From NCBI GenBank assembly GCA_910577675.1, contig CAJTOR010000005.1, positions 63,980 to 127,979 on the forward strand: DNA of 64,000 nt. Direction: 5' to 3'. The notes under the pieces were generated by a model. It saw nothing but the letters and a program-made list of their open reading frames with translations, was not told the origin of the DNA and did no database searches. The translations under genes were made by a program, and so were the position numbers. Origin of the DNA: an uncultured Lachnospiraceae bacterium. GTDB taxonomy: Bacteria > Bacillota > Clostridia > Lachnospirales > Lachnospiraceae. Position 1 is the stretch's first letter, and the number at the start of each line of letters is the position of its first letter. Shown in pieces: positions 62,170 to 64,000 of this stretch.

Positions 62170-62960
62170 AAAGGTGATATTGGAATTGATATAGGAACCC
62201 GCACCGTTGCTCTTTCAAGTAAGTCTGATGTAAAAATATTAGAACTTGCTGATCGAGTTCAGAATATTGAGAATCAGAAACAAAAACTTCTTAGAAAGAT
62301 GGATCGGTCAAGGCGGGTAACAAATCGAAACAATTATAATGAAGATCGGACGATTAAGAAACAAGGAAATAAAAAAGTTGCATGGATTAAATCAAACCAC
62401 TATATGAAATATCAAAATGAATTAAAAGAATTCTATAGAAAGCAAGCGGATATTCGGAAATATCAGCATGAATGTTTAGCAAATTATATTATATCCCTTG
62501 GCAATAAAGTATATGTTGAAAAATGAATTTTGCAGGACTTCAAAAACGTGCTAAGAATACGGAAAAGAATGACAAAGGAAAGTTTAAGAAAAAGAAACGT
62601 TTTGGCAAATCATTAGCGAATAAAGCACCATCCATGCTATTAACTATCATAGATAGAAAATTAGGGTATTATGGTGAGAAATTGATTGAGATTAACACAT
62701 TGGAAGCAAAGGCGAGTCAGTTTAATCATTTTGACAGAACATATACGAAGAAAACATTATCGCAAAGATGGGATGATTTTAATGGAATTCGAATACAAAG
62801 AGATTTATACTCCGCGTTTCTTATAATGAACATAAGTGATGATTTAAAGAATTTTAATATGGATAAGTGTAATGAAAGGTTTGAAAACTTTTATAGACTT
62901 CATAATATTGAAGTTGGTCGATTAACAGGTAAGAAAAATTTAAGTAGTATAGCAATATAA
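62170..62960 (+). pseudogene. tnpB relic (IS200/IS605 family), 5' truncated and frameshifted
   Basis: The frame opens at 62170 with GDIGIDIGTRTVALSS, the RuvC-I strand with its catalytic Asp, so the N-terminal ~180 residues of TnpB are gone. It goes on (KMDRSRR, KQGNKKVAWIKSNHY, YRKQADIRKYQHECLANYI) to VYVEK and a stop at 62524. MNFAGLQKRAKNTEK then follows from 62523 in the next frame to 62960. One A missing from the A run at 62519-62523 explains the break; in the intact form the RuvC-II Glu (VYVE) would read straight on. RQRDLYSAF-like RuvC-III Asp is in the second part (RDLYSAFLI). TnpB is an RNA-guided nuclease that keeps its own element; this copy cannot work. No tnpA is present. Confidence 0.85.
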
Positions 62961-63125
62961 AATAGAAATAGGTTTTGACACGAGCCTTATGCTGTCGCAA
63001 ATGGATACAAGGGTATCTTTGGTAGTGAAAGTCTTATAGAAAATCATTCGTCTTATATGCTTTCGAGTATATTTGGAAGTGAATGTATATAAGAACCCAA
63101 CGTGCTTTAGCCGTTGGAGTGTCAG
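62961..63125 (+). ncRNA. Likely omega-RNA/right end of the tnpB element
   Basis: The stretch after tnpB ends in AAGAACCCAACG and a hairpin at 63097-63117 (CCAACG with CGTTGG, loop with CTTTAG) and then GTGTCAGAT, which matches the right ends of IS605-family elements. In intact elements this region forms the 3' scaffold of the TnpB guide RNA, with the guide taken from the bases just beyond. The RNA may still be made, but the protein is broken. Confidence 0.6.
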
Positions 63126-63164
63126 ATAATGAGAGAGTGAAAGGTTTGATTTTTTTAAAATAAA

Positions 63165-63196
63165 GGAGCTGCCGCATATGTGGCAGTTCTTTTTTG
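63165..63196 (+). terminator. Terminator after the IS605 end
   Basis: GAGCTGCC (63166-63173) pairs with GGCAGTTC (63182-63189, one G-T), loop palindromic, followed by T6. Confidence 0.75.
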
Positions 63197-63240
63197 ATAT
63201 AAAATGTAATGAAGTACTATACTTCATTACATTTTATATC
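63196..63240. repeat. Perfect 20-bp inverted repeat
   Basis: Arms 63196-63215 and 63221-63240 are exact reverse complements around the loop ACTAT. The arm is AT-rich (core AAAATGTAATGAAGT). It lies 86 bp before the helicase gene, so it may be an operator, a hairpin in its leader, or the scar of a small element. Confidence 0.85.
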
Positions 63241-63325
63241 AGAAATATATCCAAATACCGTACTTTTTGTAAACTCAGAAAGTCGTGGACTAACTGGAGG
63301 AATAATACCGGAAAGGAGCCGCTAT

Positions 63326-64000
63326 ATGGAAAATATCTTGTTTGAACATAACCTTAAAGCCTACGAAGCAGCTTCCTTACTTATGCAGGAAACGGGAAGG
63401 GCAGCAGTGATCCACCCGACAGGGACTGGGAAATCCTTTATCGCGTTTAAACTCTGCGCCGACAATAAGAATAAGAAAATTTGTTGGCTTTCGCCCTCCG
63501 AATATATCTATAAAACCCAGGAGGAAAAATGGCTTTCTGCGGGCGGGAAAAAATGTCAAAATATCAGTTTTTTCACCTATGCGAAACTGATGCGGATGGG
63601 CGGGGAGGAAATCCCCGTGCAGTCTTTTGACTACATTATACTGGATGAGTTCCACCGATTGGGTGCCGCGCAGTGGGGAGCCGGTGTGGAAAGGCTTTGG
63701 GCAAAGTATCCGGATGCACGCGTGCTCGGGCTTTCTGCAACAAATATCCGCTATCTTGACAATCAACGGGATATGGCATGGGAGCTGTTTGGCGGCAATA
63801 TCGCTTCGGAGCTGACGCTTGGGGAGGCAGTGGCACGCGGGATTCTACCGGCACCAAAGTATGTACTCTCCATCTATTCATACAGGGAAGAATTGGAAAA
63901 ATATCAAACCAGAATCCGGCATTCAAAGAACAGGGCAGTCCGCGACGCTGCGCAGAAGGAACTCGAGGCGCTGCGACGGGCACTTGATAAAGCGGACGGT
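63326..64000 (+). CDS. SF2 DEAD/DEAH-box helicase, 5' part only
   Basis: 225 codons are visible and the frame runs off the right edge. AAAGGAG precedes the ATG at 63326. The N-terminus AYEAASLLMQETGRAAVIHPTGTGKSFIAFKL holds Walker A. ILDEFHRLGAAQW is the DEAH-like Walker B (DEFH) and GLSATNIRY is motif III (SAT). These are SF2 proteins of the type III restriction/Rad3-like group. Without the C-terminal half one cannot tell whether a nuclease or another domain is fused. The mobile debris just upstream suggests an accessory region. Confidence 0.85.
   Translation, partial: MENILFEHNLKAYEAASLLMQETGRAAVIHPTGTGKSFIAFKLCADNKNKKICWLSPSEYIYKTQEEKWLSAGGKKCQNISFFTYAKLMRMGGEEIPVQSFDYIILDEFHRLGAAQWGAGVERLWAKYPDARVLGLSATNIRYLDNQRDMAWELFGGNIASELTLGEAVARGILPAPKYVLSIYSYREELEKYQTRIRHSKNRAVRDAAQKELEALRRALDKADG

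Overview
The window looks like a chromosomal segment of a low-to-mid GC Gram-positive anaerobe of the Clostridia, most likely Lachnospiraceae. The grounds are strong AGGAGG-type ribosome sites, a YdjFGHI-type PspA operon, several small zinc-ribbon and DUF proteins typical of that family, a SleB-type cell wall hydrolase, GlnRS and CysRS genes of clostridial type, and an IS605-type TnpB relic. No 16S or other taxonomic marker is present, so the family is an inference. The left 18 kb, especially the first 4 kb, is more AT-rich than the rest, as expected for an exchangeable surface-glycan locus.

Region 1 (1-18308, + strand) is a capsule or exopolysaccharide locus. It holds a membrane polymerase/ligase fragment, a GT2 glycosyltransferase, two fucosyltransferase-like genes, GDP-mannose pathway genes (manC, gmd), a ColD-like 3-dehydratase with His in place of the PLP lysine, a GDP-fucose/GDP-colitose synthase, an aldo-keto reductase, a ThDP synthase, a DRE-TIM aldolase, a split transketolase, an FkbM methyltransferase, an ABC flippase and a Wzz-like protein with a kinase-like tail lacking a P-loop. 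Together these suggest a GDP-linked 3,6-dideoxyhexose (colitose type), possibly carbon-branched or extended. Poly-G tracts of 10, 9 and 8 bases sit in the GT10 transferase, at the start of the reductase, and inside the FkbM gene. The first two genes are out of frame by exactly one G, which points to slipped-strand phase variation or to homopolymer sequencing error.

Region 2 (18450-25647) has an AAA-like/PD-(D/E)XK protein, galE behind a strong promoter and a 22-codon ORF, a MerR-TipAS regulator with a 19-bp-spacer promoter, a TetR regulator and glgB. Region 3 (25654-38526, - strand) has carB without carA, an OB-fold-like lipoprotein, and a six-gene run: hybrid histidine kinase, HD-GYP protein, and a complete sugar ABC transporter whose binding protein carries a C-terminal membrane anchor. 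Region 4 (38593-43780, +) has pncC/cinA, a PAP2 phosphatase and the PspA envelope-stress operon. Region 5 (43936-61340) is mixed housekeeping: an AAA-ATPase relic, plsC, a GH31 glucosidase with a divergent AraC regulator, cysS, tRNA-Thr(GGT), pepF, a cell wall hydrolase with a consensus promoter, glnS and argH. Region 6 (61721-64000) is a small mobile or accessory patch: an Xre regulator whose stop codon lies in an IS605-type hairpin, a frameshifted tnpB relic with a likely omega-RNA end, a perfect 20-bp palindrome, and the start of an SF2 helicase gene.

Several palindromic repeat families, some acting as terminators, are scattered through the window. There is no CRISPR array and no rRNA.
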